From contig NZ_AYYW01000003.1 in NCBI RefSeq assembly GCF_001434535.1, positions 62,001-126,000 on the forward strand: DNA of 64,000 nt. Reading direction: 5' to 3'. Each line of letters starts with the position of its first letter. Position 1 is the stretch's first letter. This stretch comes from Ligilactobacillus animalis KCTC 3501 = DSM 20602 (GTDB taxonomy: Bacteria; Bacillota; Bacilli; Lactobacillales; Lactobacillaceae). Made by a program: the position numbers and the translations under genes. Positions 33,249 to 43,315 of the stretch are shown here, piece after piece. The notes below the pieces were generated by a model. It was not told the origin of the DNA and searched no databases. It saw only the letters and a program-made list of their open reading frames with translations.

Positions 33249-33481
33249 CAGATGCTTAGCGACTTTTTAAAACTTCAAAAATTGGTATAGTTTGCAGATT
33301 TTTCCTTAAACTAACCTTAAGTATTAAAGATAAGTCCTTAGACCCCCACTATTTAAGGCACTCAAATAATGATTTCTACTGATTTACTTATCAACAAATG
33401 TAAAACGTTTGCAAAAAATTTTGATCCATAGTATGGTATAGACGTTAATACAACCAAAGATTTTTCTAGGAGGGGCTTTTT

Positions 33482-33787
33482 ATGGCTGAAACAGTAGTTG
33501 AAAAAATTGAATCACGACAGAACCACGGTAAAGCATGGCGTTTATCCGATAAGGAAAGCGGTTGCTTTTTAGATGTGACCTTTAATATTGATCTTGAAAA
33601 AACGATGAAAGAGCAACGCAACTTCTCCTTCTCTCGCTTTGTCTCGGAACAATTGAACGAGCTTTCAAAAATGGTCCCTTCACTCACAAGCAATTATAGT
33701 TTAGCGATCGATCGCGCAGCTGTTGGTCCGGCTTACTTGCCATTGGATAACGCCAAGGCAAAACCACTCTTGACCCAACTCGCCTAG
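33482..33787 (+). CDS. Unknown 101-aa soluble protein
   Basis: A strong ribosome site (TAGGAGGGG) precedes the ATG, and a clear terminator follows. The protein has a charged, non-hydrophobic sequence with an amphipathic central region (DLEKTMKEQRNFSFSRFVSEQLNEL) and no motif that I recognise. It sits alone between galM and galE on the opposite strand. Its promoter region contains a cre-like sequence, so it may be sugar-regulated. Confidence 0.6.
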   Translation: MAETVVEKIESRQNHGKAWRLSDKESGCFLDVTFNIDLEKTMKEQRNFSFSRFVSEQLNELSKMVPSLTSNYSLAIDRAAVGPAYLPLDNAKAKPLLTQLA

Positions 33788-33795
33788 ATCGTATC

Positions 33796-33825
33796 AGGAA
33801 ATGTCAGCTGGCATTTCCTTTTTTT
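33796..33825 (+). terminator. Terminator of the 101-aa gene
   Basis: AGGAAATG pairs with CATTTCCT around eight bases, followed by TTTTTTT. Confidence 0.85.
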
Positions 33826-33878
33826 GTGGATAAATGCAACGCAATGCAAAATGCGCACTTGAGCTATGTAGCCGTAAC

Positions 33879-33991
33879 GTGCAATTCAGAGCAGAGACTA
33901 GTAAATAAGAGCCGCCGACATCGTAATGCAAAATACACATTACAATGTCGGCGGCTCTTATTTACTAGTCTCTAAGCACTCTGAATTGCAC
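33879..33991. repeat. 113-bp long imperfect inverted repeat (extended galE terminator)
   Basis: The left arm starts GTGCAATTCAGAG and the right arm ends CTCTGAATTGCAC. The inner part pairs ACTAGTAAATAAGAGCCG and CCGACAT with their complements. The stem is over 45 bp with small internal bulges and a short loop (around GCAAAATACA). It lies four bases from the galE stop codon, so it should end galE transcription, but it is far longer than a normal terminator. Confidence 0.8.
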
Positions 33992-33994
33992 TTC

Positions 33995-34990
33995 TTATTT
34001 GTCATCATAACCGTTTGGATGACTTGAATGCCATGCCCAAGCTGTTTCGATGATGCGTTCGATGTTATCGAATTGTGGCTTCCAACCCAAGATCTCACGG
34101 GCTTTGTCGGAACTTGCAATCAAGGAATCCGGATCACCGCCACGTCTTGGAGCAATCTCAGCTGGGATCTCTTTGCCCGTTACCTTGCGAGCTGCTTCAA
34201 CGATCTCAAGGTTGGAGAAACCTGTCGAAGAACCTAGGTTGAAGGCATTGGACTCATTGCCCTTGCGTAAGTAATCTACCGCTAAAATATGAGCATCCGC
34301 CAAGTCGAATGGGTGCACATAATCACGCACGTTGGTCCCATCTGGTGTGTTATAATCATCACCAAAGATCTGTAACTTATCCCGCTTGCCTTGAGCTACT
34401 TGTAAAACGATCGGTATCAGGTGCGTTTCTGGACCGTGATCTTCACCGATCGAACCATCTGGCTTAGCCCCCGCCACGTTGAAGTAACGCAATGCGACAA
34501 ATTTTGTCCCGTAGGCTTCATCTGCCCAACGCATGATCTTTTCCATCATCAACTTACTTTCACCGTAAGGATTGATCGGATCTTGTGGATCACTTTCCAT
34601 GATCGGCATTTTTTCAGGAATACCATAAGTTGCTGCGGTGGATGAGAAGACGATATTTTTGATATCAAATTCATTCATAACTTCCAACAACTTGACCATC
34701 CCAGCCGTGTTGTTATCAAAATACTTCAATGGCTTTTTCATCGATTCTGCGACCAATGAGTAAGCTGCAAAGTGGATCACTGCATCGATCTCAGGATTTT
34801 CTGCAAATACTTTACGCATGAAATCTTGATCTGCAAGATCGCCTTGATAAAACTTAGCCTTATCATTGATCGCAGCCCGGTGACCCGTCACTAAGCTGTC
34901 AACTACTACAACATCTTGGCCTTGGTCTACTAAGCGGTCAACTGTGTGTGAACCGATATAGCCAGCGCCACCTAAAACTAAAACTGACAT
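33995..34990 (-). CDS. galE: UDP-glucose 4-epimerase
   Basis: Interconverts UDP-glucose and UDP-galactose. The 331-aa SDR-family protein has the NAD-binding [11 protein letters not shown] at residue 7, the catalytic Ser-Thr in FSSTAATYG and YGESK (Tyr-xxx-Lys). [11 protein letters not shown] and the family tail ([18 protein letters not shown]) complete it. GGGAGG precedes the ATG. It is used in galactose catabolism (with galM) and for cell-surface sugars. Confidence 0.97.
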   Translation of the reverse strand: MSVLVLGGAGYIGSHTVDRLVDQGQDVVVVDSLVTGHRAAINDKAKFYQGDLADQDFMRKVFAENPEIDAVIHFAAYSLVAESMKKPLKYFDNNTAGMVKLLEVMNEFDIKNIVFSSTAATYGIPEKMPIMESDPQDPINPYGESKLMMEKIMRWADEAYGTKFVALRYFNVAGAKPDGSIGEDHGPETHLIPIVLQVAQGKRDKLQIFGDDYNTPDGTNVRDYVHPFDLADAHILAVDYLRKGNESNAFNLGSSTGFSNLEIVEAARKVTGKEIPAEIAPRRGGDPDSLIASSDKAREILGWKPQFDNIERIIETAWAWHSSHPNGYDDK

Positions 34991-35153
34991 TTTATTTCCT
35001 CCCAGCAGATGAGTTTCAATTCTCTCAAAAATATTCTACCATTTATTTGCCAAAATAGTTAGTAAAATTTTAGTAAAACTCATAATATTTTTTATTTCTT
35101 GTTGTTTTAGTCTTCTTGTGGTTAACTAGAATTTAATAAGAACTAGTGAAAGG

Positions 35154-35891
35154 GTGAGAACTACGGCCGAACTTATTTATAAACAGATCATCTCTGATCT
35201 CAAACAAAAGATCTTTGATCATGAATTCCCCGATATGAAACTGCCCGATGAACGTACGCTTGCCAGTCAATATGATGTTAGTCGTAGCTCGATCAAGCGC
35301 GCGTTGAATCGCATGGCAAATGATGGGATCATCTTCAAAAAAAGAGGCTCGGGAACTTTTATCAATCCCCTATACCTCAAAAATGAATCGGTCTTCAACT
35401 ACGAAGAAGGTTCTAACTTAGGGGTCACCGATAACTTCCAAATGGACGGGAAAAAACCTAAGATCAAAGTCTTGAACTTTGACGTCGAACGTCCCAGTGA
35501 AGAATTGCAACGCGATCTCTTCTTAGATCCAGAAGATTTTGTCTACAAGATCGTGCGCTTGCGTCTCTTTGATGACCAACCATTTATGATCGAAACAGGC
35601 TATATTCCGATCAAGATCGTGCCTAAACTAGATCAACAAACGATCAAAGGCTCGATCTTTAACTACATGCAAGATAAGCACAATCAGTCAGTTACTAAAT
35701 CATTTCTCTCAGTCTTTTCCGAGCCATCAACGCCTAACGATCGTGAATTATTAGGCTTAAATGAACACGAACCGACTGGGATCATGGAAGGTGTCTTTTT
35801 CTTAGATAACGGGACACCGTTTGAATATTCACACATGCGTTTCCACTACAAATATTTGAAATTCAATACCTTTGTCAGTGTTGCGCAATAA
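35154..35891 (+). CDS. GntR/HutC-family regulator with UTRA domain
   Basis: The 245-aa protein has a winged-helix N-terminus (KLPDERTLASQYDVSRSSIKRALNRMANDGIIFKKRGSGTFI) and a UTRA effector domain (about 80-240; FMIETGYIPIKIVPKL, EYSHMRFHY). It starts with GTG at 35154. The ribosome site there is weak, AAAGG being too close, so the start is uncertain. An imperfect palindrome (ACTAG...CTAGT) just upstream may be its own operator. Its effector is not known. It could be the NagR-like repressor whose boxes lie before glmS and nagB, but it is not next to them. Confidence 0.85.
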   Translation: MRTTAELIYKQIISDLKQKIFDHEFPDMKLPDERTLASQYDVSRSSIKRALNRMANDGIIFKKRGSGTFINPLYLKNESVFNYEEGSNLGVTDNFQMDGKKPKIKVLNFDVERPSEELQRDLFLDPEDFVYKIVRLRLFDDQPFMIETGYIPIKIVPKLDQQTIKGSIFNYMQDKHNQSVTKSFLSVFSEPSTPNDRELLGLNEHEPTGIMEGVFFLDNGTPFEYSHMRFHYKYLKFNTFVSVAQ

Positions 35892-35940
35892 GCATAATAT
35901 TTTACAGCTCACATAAACATTGCTATACTGTGAGCGATAT

Positions 35941-36010
35941 AAGCTGGGGTGCCGTTTGGCTGAGAAATACCCATATCACCTGATCTGGTTAATACCAGCG
36001 GAGGGAGCTT
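35941..36010 (+). ncRNA. TPP riboswitch aptamer (THI element)
   Basis: It has the conserved THI sequence blocks: GGGGTGCC, then GGCTGAGA, then CACCTGATCTGGTTAATACC, then GCGGAGGGA. AAGCT (35941) pairs with AGCTT (36006) as P1. It controls the ECF transporter genes that follow. Confidence 0.95.
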
Positions 36011-36040
36011 AGCATTTTTTCGTGCGCCCAGACCACCACA

Positions 36041-36073
36041 CCCCTGCTTATATAATCTAAGCAGGGGGTTTTT
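36041..36073 (+). terminator. Riboswitch expression platform: terminator whose 3' arm holds the ribosome site
   Basis: CCCCTGCTTA pairs with TAAGCAGGGG, followed by five T. The AGGGGG of the 3' arm lies seven bases before the ATG at 36076 and is the only good ribosome site. CACCCC on the 5' arm can also pair with GGGGTG of the aptamer's 5' side, giving an alternative fold. Confidence 0.7.
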
Positions 36074-36075
36074 GT

Positions 36076-36642
36076 ATGCAAACATACGATCCAAATTCAA
36101 CAAAACAACATTGGCAAACCAAAGATATCATCTTTCTTGCCCTTTTAGCTGCCTTTTTTGGTTTGATCTATCAAGGTGCAAGCTATCTATACTACGCTTT
36201 AGCGGCAACTTTCCTTAAACCTTACGCTAATGATCTGATGCTTGGGATCTGGCTGATGGCTGGTCCACTGGCAGCGATCTTATTAAAACGTCGAGGGGCG
36301 GCTTTTTTAGGCGAATTTCTCGCTGCGACCGCTGAGATGTTGCTCTTTTCCAGCTGGGGTGCGGCTAACTTGATCACGGGTGCTTTACAAGGGGCTGCCA
36401 GTGAACTAGGCTTTTTGACTTATGGTTATAAAAATTTTGGCAAAAAAGCACTGACCTTATCTGTGATCTTTTCAGCCATTGTGACCTTTGCTTGGGATTA
36501 TTTCCAAAGTGGTTACCAGGCCTACCCACTTTCGATGTTATTGACTTTATTTGGTATCCGGCTATTATCTTTAGCCTTTTTTGATGGTGTACTCATCTAC
36601 CAGATCGCAAAACTCATCTCGAAAGCTAAGGTGCGCATCTGA
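36076..36642 (+). CDS. ykoE: ECF transporter S component YkoE (thiamine/HMP uptake)
   Basis: The 188-aa protein is hydrophobic with about six membrane segments and the YkoE pattern (DIIFLALLAAFFGLIYQG, GPLAAILLKRRGAAFLGEFLAA, SWGAANLITGALQG). It binds thiamine or its hydroxymethylpyrimidine precursor and passes it to the ECF module. It is directly under a TPP riboswitch and overlaps the ATPase gene by one base, in the order ykoE-ykoD-ykoC. Confidence 0.92.
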   Translation: MQTYDPNSTKQHWQTKDIIFLALLAAFFGLIYQGASYLYYALAATFLKPYANDLMLGIWLMAGPLAAILLKRRGAAFLGEFLAATAEMLLFSSWGAANLITGALQGAASELGFLTYGYKNFGKKALTLSVIFSAIVTFAWDYFQSGYQAYPLSMLLTLFGIRLLSLAFFDGVLIYQIAKLISKAKVRI

Positions 36643-38042
36643 TGGTCAAATTAGAACTTAGAGAACTGACTTTTAGCTATGCCCCCGGGCGACCACCGCT
36701 CTTTGAAAAGCTGGATTTTTACGTTGAGCCCCAAACTTGTAGCTTATTAGCTACTCCTTCGGGCAGTGGTAAATCGACCTTTTTTAAATTGCTTTGTGGA
36801 CTGTATCCTCAATTTGGCGGACAGATCACCCATGGCGGTATCTTTTTAGAAGATCAGCCCCTCGAACAGATCGTGCCCTTTGAACGTGCTAAACGGATCG
36901 GGATGCTATTTCAAGATCCTGACAAACGCTTTTGTATGGCGACTTTAGACCAACAATTGACCTTTGTCCTTGAAAATTTACAGCTCCCAGCTAAACAGAT
37001 CACTGCCCAAAAGCAACGTATCTTGCAAGAACTAGAACTGACTTCGCTCAAAGATCGCCAACTCTCTACGCTGTCAGGTGGACAAAAGCAACAAGCGGCC
37101 CTCGCCTGTGTACTGGCGACCGAAAGTGAGATCATCTTACTCGATGAACCCTTTGCTAACGTTGATCCGACTAGTAAAGCCAAACTGTTAAAGCTATTAT
37201 TGAAATTAAAAAATCAAGGCAAGACTTTTATCATCGCTGATCATGATCCCAGTGGCTACCAAGACTTGCTCGACTTTGCCTATCGCTTCAATGCCGAGCA
37301 CAGTCGTCTCATCAAGTTCGACTTGTCCAAATTGACGTCAGCCACTCCGGCTCCCCTAGATCGGCGCCCATTAAAACCCGGGAAATTAACTTGGAAACAG
37401 CTCAGTTTAACTCGCGGGGAAAATTTATTGTTGAAACCACATGATCTTACCCTTCCCCAAGGGCAACTCGGGCTGTTGAGCGGAGCAAATGGTGTGGGGA
37501 AATCGACTTTATTGCAAGCGCTTTGTACCCTTATCCCCTATCAAGGAAAATTGAGCTATGCTGGGCAACGTCCACCGCATTTTTTCAAACAGCGTTGGGC
37601 CAAAACAGTCGGCCTCATGCTCCAAGAAGCGACGGCGCAATTTAGTTGTGCGACCGTCCAAGAAGAACTCGCACTTGTCAGCCGCAATACTTTAGCGCCC
37701 CACTATTGGACTAAAGAACGGCTTGCACATGCCAAACAGGTCCTGGGGCTGGATGAACTTGAGCCCCGCTCTGTTTACCAACTCTCCGGCGGGCAGCAAC
37801 AAAAACTCCAATTTTTAAGTGTTTTAGCAATGGGACAACCGGTCTTACTTTTAGACGAGCCCTTCGCCAATCTCGACCAAGCTAGTATCCAGACTTGCTT
37901 GACTTTGCTCAAAGACAGTTGCCAAGCTGAACAGACCGCTGTCTTATTGACCTCGCATCAACGCGTAGGGATCACTGAAAATTTGGATTACGAACTTATT
38001 TTTGAAGATCAAACGTTAAAGCTAGGGGGAAACGAAAATTGA
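36642..38042 (+). CDS. ykoD: ECF transporter double ATPase YkoD
   Basis: The 466-aa protein carries two ABC ATPase domains in tandem. Domain 1 has Walker A TPSGSGKST, signature LSGGQKQQ and Walker B EIILLDEP. Domain 2 (from about 245) has GANGVGKST, LSGGQQQKLQ and VLLLDEP. It energises thiamine/HMP uptake with YkoC and YkoE. The fusion of two ATPases in one chain is typical for YkoD. It overlaps the next gene by four bases. Confidence 0.95.
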   Translation: MVKLELRELTFSYAPGRPPLFEKLDFYVEPQTCSLLATPSGSGKSTFFKLLCGLYPQFGGQITHGGIFLEDQPLEQIVPFERAKRIGMLFQDPDKRFCMATLDQQLTFVLENLQLPAKQITAQKQRILQELELTSLKDRQLSTLSGGQKQQAALACVLATESEIILLDEPFANVDPTSKAKLLKLLLKLKNQGKTFIIADHDPSGYQDLLDFAYRFNAEHSRLIKFDLSKLTSATPAPLDRRPLKPGKLTWKQLSLTRGENLLLKPHDLTLPQGQLGLLSGANGVGKSTLLQALCTLIPYQGKLSYAGQRPPHFFKQRWAKTVGLMLQEATAQFSCATVQEELALVSRNTLAPHYWTKERLAHAKQVLGLDELEPRSVYQLSGGQQQKLQFLSVLAMGQPVLLLDEPFANLDQASIQTCLTLLKDSCQAEQTAVLLTSHQRVGITENLDYELIFEDQTLKLGGNEN

Positions 38043-38704
38043 CAAAATTTCGCTTAAATCCTACGATCCAAGTCATCCTCATGCTTGGTCTAGGGCTATT
38101 GCTCGCTTTTGCCCATGTTTTATGGCTAAATATCGCTCTTTGTGCTCTGTGCTTGCTTTACCTGGCTAGTCAACGCGTGTCTTACAAAAAGCTCGGGCTC
38201 ATCTTATTGGTCAGCTTGCCCCTCGCCTTTGGAACATGGTGGTCCTTTATCGCCTTTAGTCAAACAAATGCTTGGGCCAATGCAGCCCTGTACACCAGCC
38301 GGCTCTTTTGTTATTTATTGCTAGGCTGTTGTCTGCTTTTGACCACGAGTTTAGAGAAGATCTTATTTAGCTTAGTCTTACATCTCAAGCTCTCTCAGAC
38401 CTTTGTTTATGGCTTTTTAGCCGCTGCTAATATGGTCAGCGCTTTACAAAAGCAACTCCGCTTGATGCGTTATGCTGCTTTGAACAAGCAACACCCGTAT
38501 CACTTCTATACCCCCGCACTCTATCTAAAGTTGATCGTGACCTCTCTTCAATGGTCCGATGCTTTAGCACAAGCAATACGAGTCCAAGGTTTTTTAGAGG
38601 GCTATCCGCGAACTTTTAGCTTTCAAGACCACCTGCCTAAGTGGCAATGGGGTCTAGCGGTGATACTTATCACTTTATACGGTGTTTTAGCCTTTTTAAA
38701 TTAA
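38039..38704 (+). CDS. ykoC: ECF transporter transmembrane component YkoC
   Basis: The 221-aa EcfT-type protein starts with TTG overlapping the ykoD stop. It has about five membrane segments and the EcfT coupling-helix region (NMVSALQKQLRLMRYAAL, SDALAQAIRVQGF with an A-R-G-like motif). It couples the ATPases to YkoE at the membrane. Confidence 0.92.
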   Translation: MTKFRLNPTIQVILMLGLGLLLAFAHVLWLNIALCALCLLYLASQRVSYKKLGLILLVSLPLAFGTWWSFIAFSQTNAWANAALYTSRLFCYLLLGCCLLLTTSLEKILFSLVLHLKLSQTFVYGFLAAANMVSALQKQLRLMRYAALNKQHPYHFYTPALYLKLIVTSLQWSDALAQAIRVQGFLEGYPRTFSFQDHLPKWQWGLAVILITLYGVLAFLN

Positions 38705-38739
38705 ATCCAAGTGAGTTTGTGAGGTAATTACTTTAAACA

Positions 38740-38782
38740 ATGGGAGCACTTTGATGCAACAAACGCATCAGGGTGCTCCCAT
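38740..38782 (+). terminator. Terminator of ykoEDC
   Basis: ATGGGAGCACTTTGATGC pairs with GCATCAGGGTGCTCCCAT (one bulge), followed by CGTTATTTACTAG. Confidence 0.75.
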
Positions 38783-38907
38783 CGTTATTTACTAGACGTT
38801 ATTGCCCTATGATAGCTCACCACTTCACAAACTGAAGCGTTTACATTGGGTGCTAGTTAGCTTATGATAGTAATGGATTTAACTATATGAAAGGGGTTTA
38901 CCTCACC

Positions 38908-40134
38908 ATGGAAAAAACATTGATCATCAACTCTGGTAGTTCTAGTTTAAAATTCAAATTATTTGCGATCCCCACCGAAGATGTCTTAGCCAGTGGGCTG
39001 ATCGACCGGATCGGGATCGAAGGCTCGAGCGTGACTGTCAAATACAACGGTCAAAAATATCACCAAGAACTGCCGATCCCAGATCATGCTTTTGCCGTTG
39101 ATCTCTTGTTGAAACTTTTAGTCGAACTCCATTTGCTCAAAGACCTAAACGAGATCACCGCCGTTGGTCATCGGGTCGTAGCTGGGGGCGAATACTTCGA
39201 CCATTCCGTCGTTATCGACGATGATGTGATCAAAAAGATCGATGAGATCAGTGACCTAGCTCGTTTACACAATCCGGCTAATCTTTTGGGTATCAAAGTC
39301 TTCAAAAAACTTTTGCCAAATGCTTTAGCTGTTGCTTCCTTTGATACCGCCTATCACCATTCGATCCCAGAAAAAAATTATCTCTACAGCGTGCCGTACG
39401 AATGGTACGAAAAATACGGTGTCCGGCGCTACGGAGCCCACGGGATCAGTCACCGTTATGTCGCTCGCCAAGCCGCAGCTTTGATGCACAAATCGCTTAA
39501 AGACCTCAAGTTGATCACTTGTCATTTGGGAGCCGGTTCTTCTCTATGTGCTGTCAAAGATGGCAAGTCTTTTGATACAACGATGGGCTTCACCCCACTG
39601 ACTGGGGTCACAATGGCGACTCGTTCGGGTGACGTCGATGTCGAACTAGTGACTTACATGATGAAAAAGTTAAACATCACCGACCCAGAAGAAATGATCT
39701 CGATCTTGACCAGACAGTCTGGACTTTTAGGGATCTCGGGCATCTCATCTGATATGCGTGACGTCATCGCTGCCAAAGATGCAGGCAACAAACGCGCACA
39801 GATCGCCGTTACGCTCTTTGTCAAAAATATCGTCCGCTATATCGGGCAATACTACGCCGAAATGAAAGGCTTAGATGGGATCGTCTTTACCGCTGGGATC
39901 GGAGAAAATTCCGATGTGATCAGAAAATTAGTCTGTGACGAACTCGAATTCATGGGCGTCAAACTAGATAACACGCTCAATTCTAAGGGTGAAGAAGGCT
40001 TTATCACTAAACCTGATTCTAAGATCGCTGCTTTGTTAGTTCCGACTGATGAAGAATTGATGATCTCACGTGATATCGAAGTGATCAAGCTCCAAGAACA
40101 AAAAGAAATTTCGAGCAAAAATCCTTTATTATAG
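38908..40134 (+). CDS. ackA: Acetate kinase
   Basis: Forms acetate and ATP from acetyl phosphate. The 408-aa protein has the ASKHA-fold signatures LIINSGSSSLKFKLF, VGHRVVAGGE, FDTAYHHS (catalytic Asp), ITCHLGAGSSLCAVKDGKSFDT, MATRSGDVD and FTAGIGENS. ATG 38908 has AAGGGG at 11 bases upstream. The in-frame ATG at 38887 would place the ribosome site inside the gene. A partial cre (AAGCGTTTACA near 38834-38844) lies upstream. It precedes phosphoketolase, whose acetyl phosphate product it consumes. Confidence 0.96.
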   Translation: MEKTLIINSGSSSLKFKLFAIPTEDVLASGLIDRIGIEGSSVTVKYNGQKYHQELPIPDHAFAVDLLLKLLVELHLLKDLNEITAVGHRVVAGGEYFDHSVVIDDDVIKKIDEISDLARLHNPANLLGIKVFKKLLPNALAVASFDTAYHHSIPEKNYLYSVPYEWYEKYGVRRYGAHGISHRYVARQAAALMHKSLKDLKLITCHLGAGSSLCAVKDGKSFDTTMGFTPLTGVTMATRSGDVDVELVTYMMKKLNITDPEEMISILTRQSGLLGISGISSDMRDVIAAKDAGNKRAQIAVTLFVKNIVRYIGQYYAEMKGLDGIVFTAGIGENSDVIRKLVCDELEFMGVKLDNTLNSKGEEGFITKPDSKIAALLVPTDEELMISRDIEVIKLQEQKEISSKNPLL

Positions 40135-40249
40135 GCGTTTGTTCCGTAAAATTTAATTTTGGTACGTCCCAATATTCAAAATGGTTGACATCTCCCAAGA
40201 AAACGTTATTATAGAAGTGTAGAAAGAAATTAACAAAGGAGATCTCGCC

Positions 40250-42622
40250 ATGACTGTAGATTACTCATCTAAAGAATATTTAAACAAACTTGATGCTTAC
40301 TGGCGTGCCGCTAACTATGTTTCCGTGGGACAACTTTACTTAAAGGACAACCCATTATTACGTCGCCCACTTGAAGCATCTGACGTGAAAGTCAAACCGA
40401 TCGGCCACTGGGGTACGATCGCCGGGCAAAACTTTATCTATGCTCACTTGAACCGTGTTATCAACAAATACGACCTTGATATGTTCTATGTCGAAGGTCC
40501 AGGTCACGGTGGTCAAGTTATGGTCTCCAACTCATATCTTGATGGTAGTTATACTGAACTTTTCCCAGAGATCACGCAAGATGTTGAAGGGATGAAGAAA
40601 CTCTTCAAACGTTTCTCATTCCCAGGTGGGATCGCTTCTCACGCTGCCCCTGAAACACCAGGCTCGATCCATGAAGGTGGTGAATTGGGTTACTCGATCT
40701 CCCACGCAACTGGGGCTGTCCTAGATAACCCTGATCTGATCGTGGCTGCTGTTGTTGGTGACGGTGAAGCTGAAACTGGTCCATTAGCTGCATCTTGGAT
40801 GTCAAACAAGTTCATCAACCCTATAAATGACGGGGCTGTGTTACCTATTTTAGACTTAAACGGCTTTAAGATCTCTAACCCAACGATCTTGTCACGTGAA
40901 TCAAACGAAAACTTACGTAAATACTTCGAAGGTCTTGGCTGGGATCCGATCTTTGTTGAAGGGACTGACCCTGAAAAGATGCACCCAGAAATGGCTGCTG
41001 GCTTAGATAAAGCTATCGAAAAGATCAAAGCTATCCAAGAAAATGCACGTAAGAACAATGACAATTCATTACCTGTATGGCCAATGATCGTCTTCCGTGC
41101 ACCTAAGGGCTGGACTGGTCCAAAGGAATGGGATGGCAAACCGATCGAAAGCTCATTTAGAGCTCACCAAATTCCGATCCCAGTTGACCAAAATGACATG
41201 CAACATGCTGATGCTTTGGTCGAATGGTTGGAAAGCTACCGCCCAGAAGAATTATTTGACGAAAAAGGTGCTTTGATCCCTGAATTGGCTGAATTGACAC
41301 CTAAGGGCAACAAACGTATGGCAATGAACCCACATACAAATCCTGGTTCATTGATCCGTGACTTAGCTTTACCTGATTTCCGCAACTATGCTGTGGATAC
41401 AACAACACCAGGTAAGAACAAAGAACAAGATATGACTGTTTTAGGTCGTTACCTTGAAGATGTTGTTAAATTAAACGATGCTAACAAGAATTTCCGTATC
41501 TTCGGACCTGACGAAACAATGTCTAACCGTTTAGCACCACTCTTCAAAGAAACAAACCGCCAATGGATGTTGGATATCAAAGAACCTAACGATGAATTCA
41601 TGGCACCACAAGGCCGGATCATCGACTCACAATTGTCTGAACACCAAGATGAAGGCTTCTTAGAAGGTTACGTCTTGACTGGTCGCCACGGTTTCTTCGC
41701 CTCATACGAAGCTTTCTTACGTGTCGTTGACTCCATGTTGACTCAACACTTCAAGTGGTTACGTAAAGCTAAGGAAATTCCTTGGAGAACAGAAATACCT
41801 TCCTTAAACGTGGTGGCTACTTCAACGGTATTCCAACAAGACCACAATGGTTACACTCACCAAGATCCAGGTCTTTTAGGTCACTTAGCTGATAAGAAAC
41901 CTGAATTTATACGTGAATACTTGCCAGCTGATGCAAACTCCTTGTTGGCTGTCTTTGACAAAGTCTTAAATGACCGCGACAAGATCAACTTGATCGTTTC
42001 ATCTAAGCACCCACGTGAACAATTCTACTCAGCTGCTGAAGCTAAAGAATTAGTCGACAAGGGTCTTAAGATCATCGATTGGGCTTCAACAGATCAAAAC
42101 GCTGAACCAGATATCGTCTTTGCAGCTGCAGGTACAGAACCTAACTTGGAAACTTTAGCTGCAATCTCGAGCTTGCATGAAAAATTGCCTGACTTAAAGA
42201 TCCGCTTCATCAATGTGGTCGACTTGTTGAAACTCAGAAGTCCTAAAGTTGACCCTCGTGGTTTGAGTGATGATGAATTTGACATGTACTTCACTAAAGA
42301 CAAACCAGTTGTCTTTGCCTTCCACGGTTTTGAAGGCTTGATCCGTGACATCTTCTTTGATCGCCACAACCACAACATCAAGATCCACGGTTACCGTGAA
42401 AATGGTGATATCACCACCCCATTTGACATGCGTGTCCTAAACCAAATGGATCGTTTCGACTTAGTGAAATCAGCTGTCTTGAGCTTGCCTAACCCAGACA
42501 AGTACGGCGAATTAGTTGCTGAAATGGATAGCATCATCGCAAAACATCACCAATACATTCGTGATGAAGGTACTGACCTACCTGAAGTCGAAGCTTGGGA
42601 ATGGAAACCATTGAACAAGTAA
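40250..42622 (+). CDS. xpkA: Xylulose-5-phosphate/fructose-6-phosphate phosphoketolase
   Basis: Thiamine-diphosphate enzyme cleaving xylulose-5-phosphate (and perhaps fructose-6-phosphate) to acetyl phosphate and glyceraldehyde-3-phosphate. The 790-aa length is normal. Signatures are [47 protein letters not shown] (ThDP/Mg binding), and a conserved [19 protein letters not shown] precedes the ATG. Codon use is unlike the neighbours (many optimal codons), suggesting high expression. It is the key enzyme of heterolactic fermentation. Confidence 0.97.
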   Translation: MTVDYSSKEYLNKLDAYWRAANYVSVGQLYLKDNPLLRRPLEASDVKVKPIGHWGTIAGQNFIYAHLNRVINKYDLDMFYVEGPGHGGQVMVSNSYLDGSYTELFPEITQDVEGMKKLFKRFSFPGGIASHAAPETPGSIHEGGELGYSISHATGAVLDNPDLIVAAVVGDGEAETGPLAASWMSNKFINPINDGAVLPILDLNGFKISNPTILSRESNENLRKYFEGLGWDPIFVEGTDPEKMHPEMAAGLDKAIEKIKAIQENARKNNDNSLPVWPMIVFRAPKGWTGPKEWDGKPIESSFRAHQIPIPVDQNDMQHADALVEWLESYRPEELFDEKGALIPELAELTPKGNKRMAMNPHTNPGSLIRDLALPDFRNYAVDTTTPGKNKEQDMTVLGRYLEDVVKLNDANKNFRIFGPDETMSNRLAPLFKETNRQWMLDIKEPNDEFMAPQGRIIDSQLSEHQDEGFLEGYVLTGRHGFFASYEAFLRVVDSMLTQHFKWLRKAKEIPWRTEIPSLNVVATSTVFQQDHNGYTHQDPGLLGHLADKKPEFIREYLPADANSLLAVFDKVLNDRDKINLIVSSKHPREQFYSAAEAKELVDKGLKIIDWASTDQNAEPDIVFAAAGTEPNLETLAAISSLHEKLPDLKIRFINVVDLLKLRSPKVDPRGLSDDEFDMYFTKDKPVVFAFHGFEGLIRDIFFDRHNHNIKIHGYRENGDITTPFDMRVLNQMDRFDLVKSAVLSLPNPDKYGELVAEMDSIIAKHHQYIRDEGTDLPEVEAWEWKPLNK

Positions 42623-42636
42623 TTTTGATACTAAAT

Positions 42637-42666
42637 GAAAAAGTCCTGTTTTTCAGGGCTTTTTGT
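42637..42666 (+). terminator. Terminator of phosphoketolase
   Basis: AAAAAGTCCTG pairs with CAGGGCTTTTT around a T loop, just after the stop codon. Confidence 0.85.
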
Positions 42667-42720
42667 TTACTTTCAAATCGATCTTGCACTAGAATTTAAG
42701 CAGAAATGGGGGAATTTATC

Positions 42721-43305
42721 ATGACAACTATCTATTGTGTGCGGCACGGACAAAGTGAGGCTAATTTAGCGCAGATCATGCAGGGTAGCAAGATTGACAC
42801 GCCACTGACTAAACTCGGTCAACAACAAGCTTTAGCCGCTAAAGCCAAGCTAGCTAATGTAAGTTTTGATGCCGTCTATGCCAGTCCGCTCAAACGGGCC
42901 GTCCAAACCGCTAACCTCATCAGCTCAACTACACCAACTTTAGATGAACGACTAGTCGAGTTTGACTATGGGACTTGGAACGGCCAGCTTTTGACCGATC
43001 TCTATGCCCAATATCCAATGTATTTTGATGAGCATCATAACTTGTTACCTAATTCATGGGAAGTTTCAGGGGGACCGACATACGCGCAAGTCACTGCCAA
43101 ACTGGAAAGTTTTTTAGCTGGAGTTACTAAAAAGCATCCCGACCAAACACTTTTAGTCGTCAGTCACGGGTTTACGCTCAAATTACTGGCAGCGTTACTT
43201 TTAGATATCGGGAATTTACAAAATCTAAGCGAACCCGCCAATGCTTCGCTCACTAAATTATTGGTAACACCTGATACCCAGACCCTCGTCTATTACGGAA
43301 AGTAG
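42721..43305 (+). CDS. Histidine phosphatase family protein (phosphoglycerate-mutase-like)
   Basis: The 194-aa protein has the RHGQSEAN active-site motif with catalytic His, SPLKRAVQTA, FDYGTWNG, and SHGFTLKLL with the second His. This is the broad-specificity phosphatase branch rather than the glycolytic mutase. The substrate is unknown. ATG 42721 follows GGGGGA by six bases. It is ten bases from the UbiA gene, so they form an operon. Confidence 0.85.
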   Translation: MTTIYCVRHGQSEANLAQIMQGSKIDTPLTKLGQQQALAAKAKLANVSFDAVYASPLKRAVQTANLISSTTPTLDERLVEFDYGTWNGQLLTDLYAQYPMYFDEHHNLLPNSWEVSGGPTYAQVTAKLESFLAGVTKKHPDQTLLVVSHGFTLKLLAALLLDIGNLQNLSEPANASLTKLLVTPDTQTLVYYGK

Positions 43306-43315
43306 GTGCAAGACT

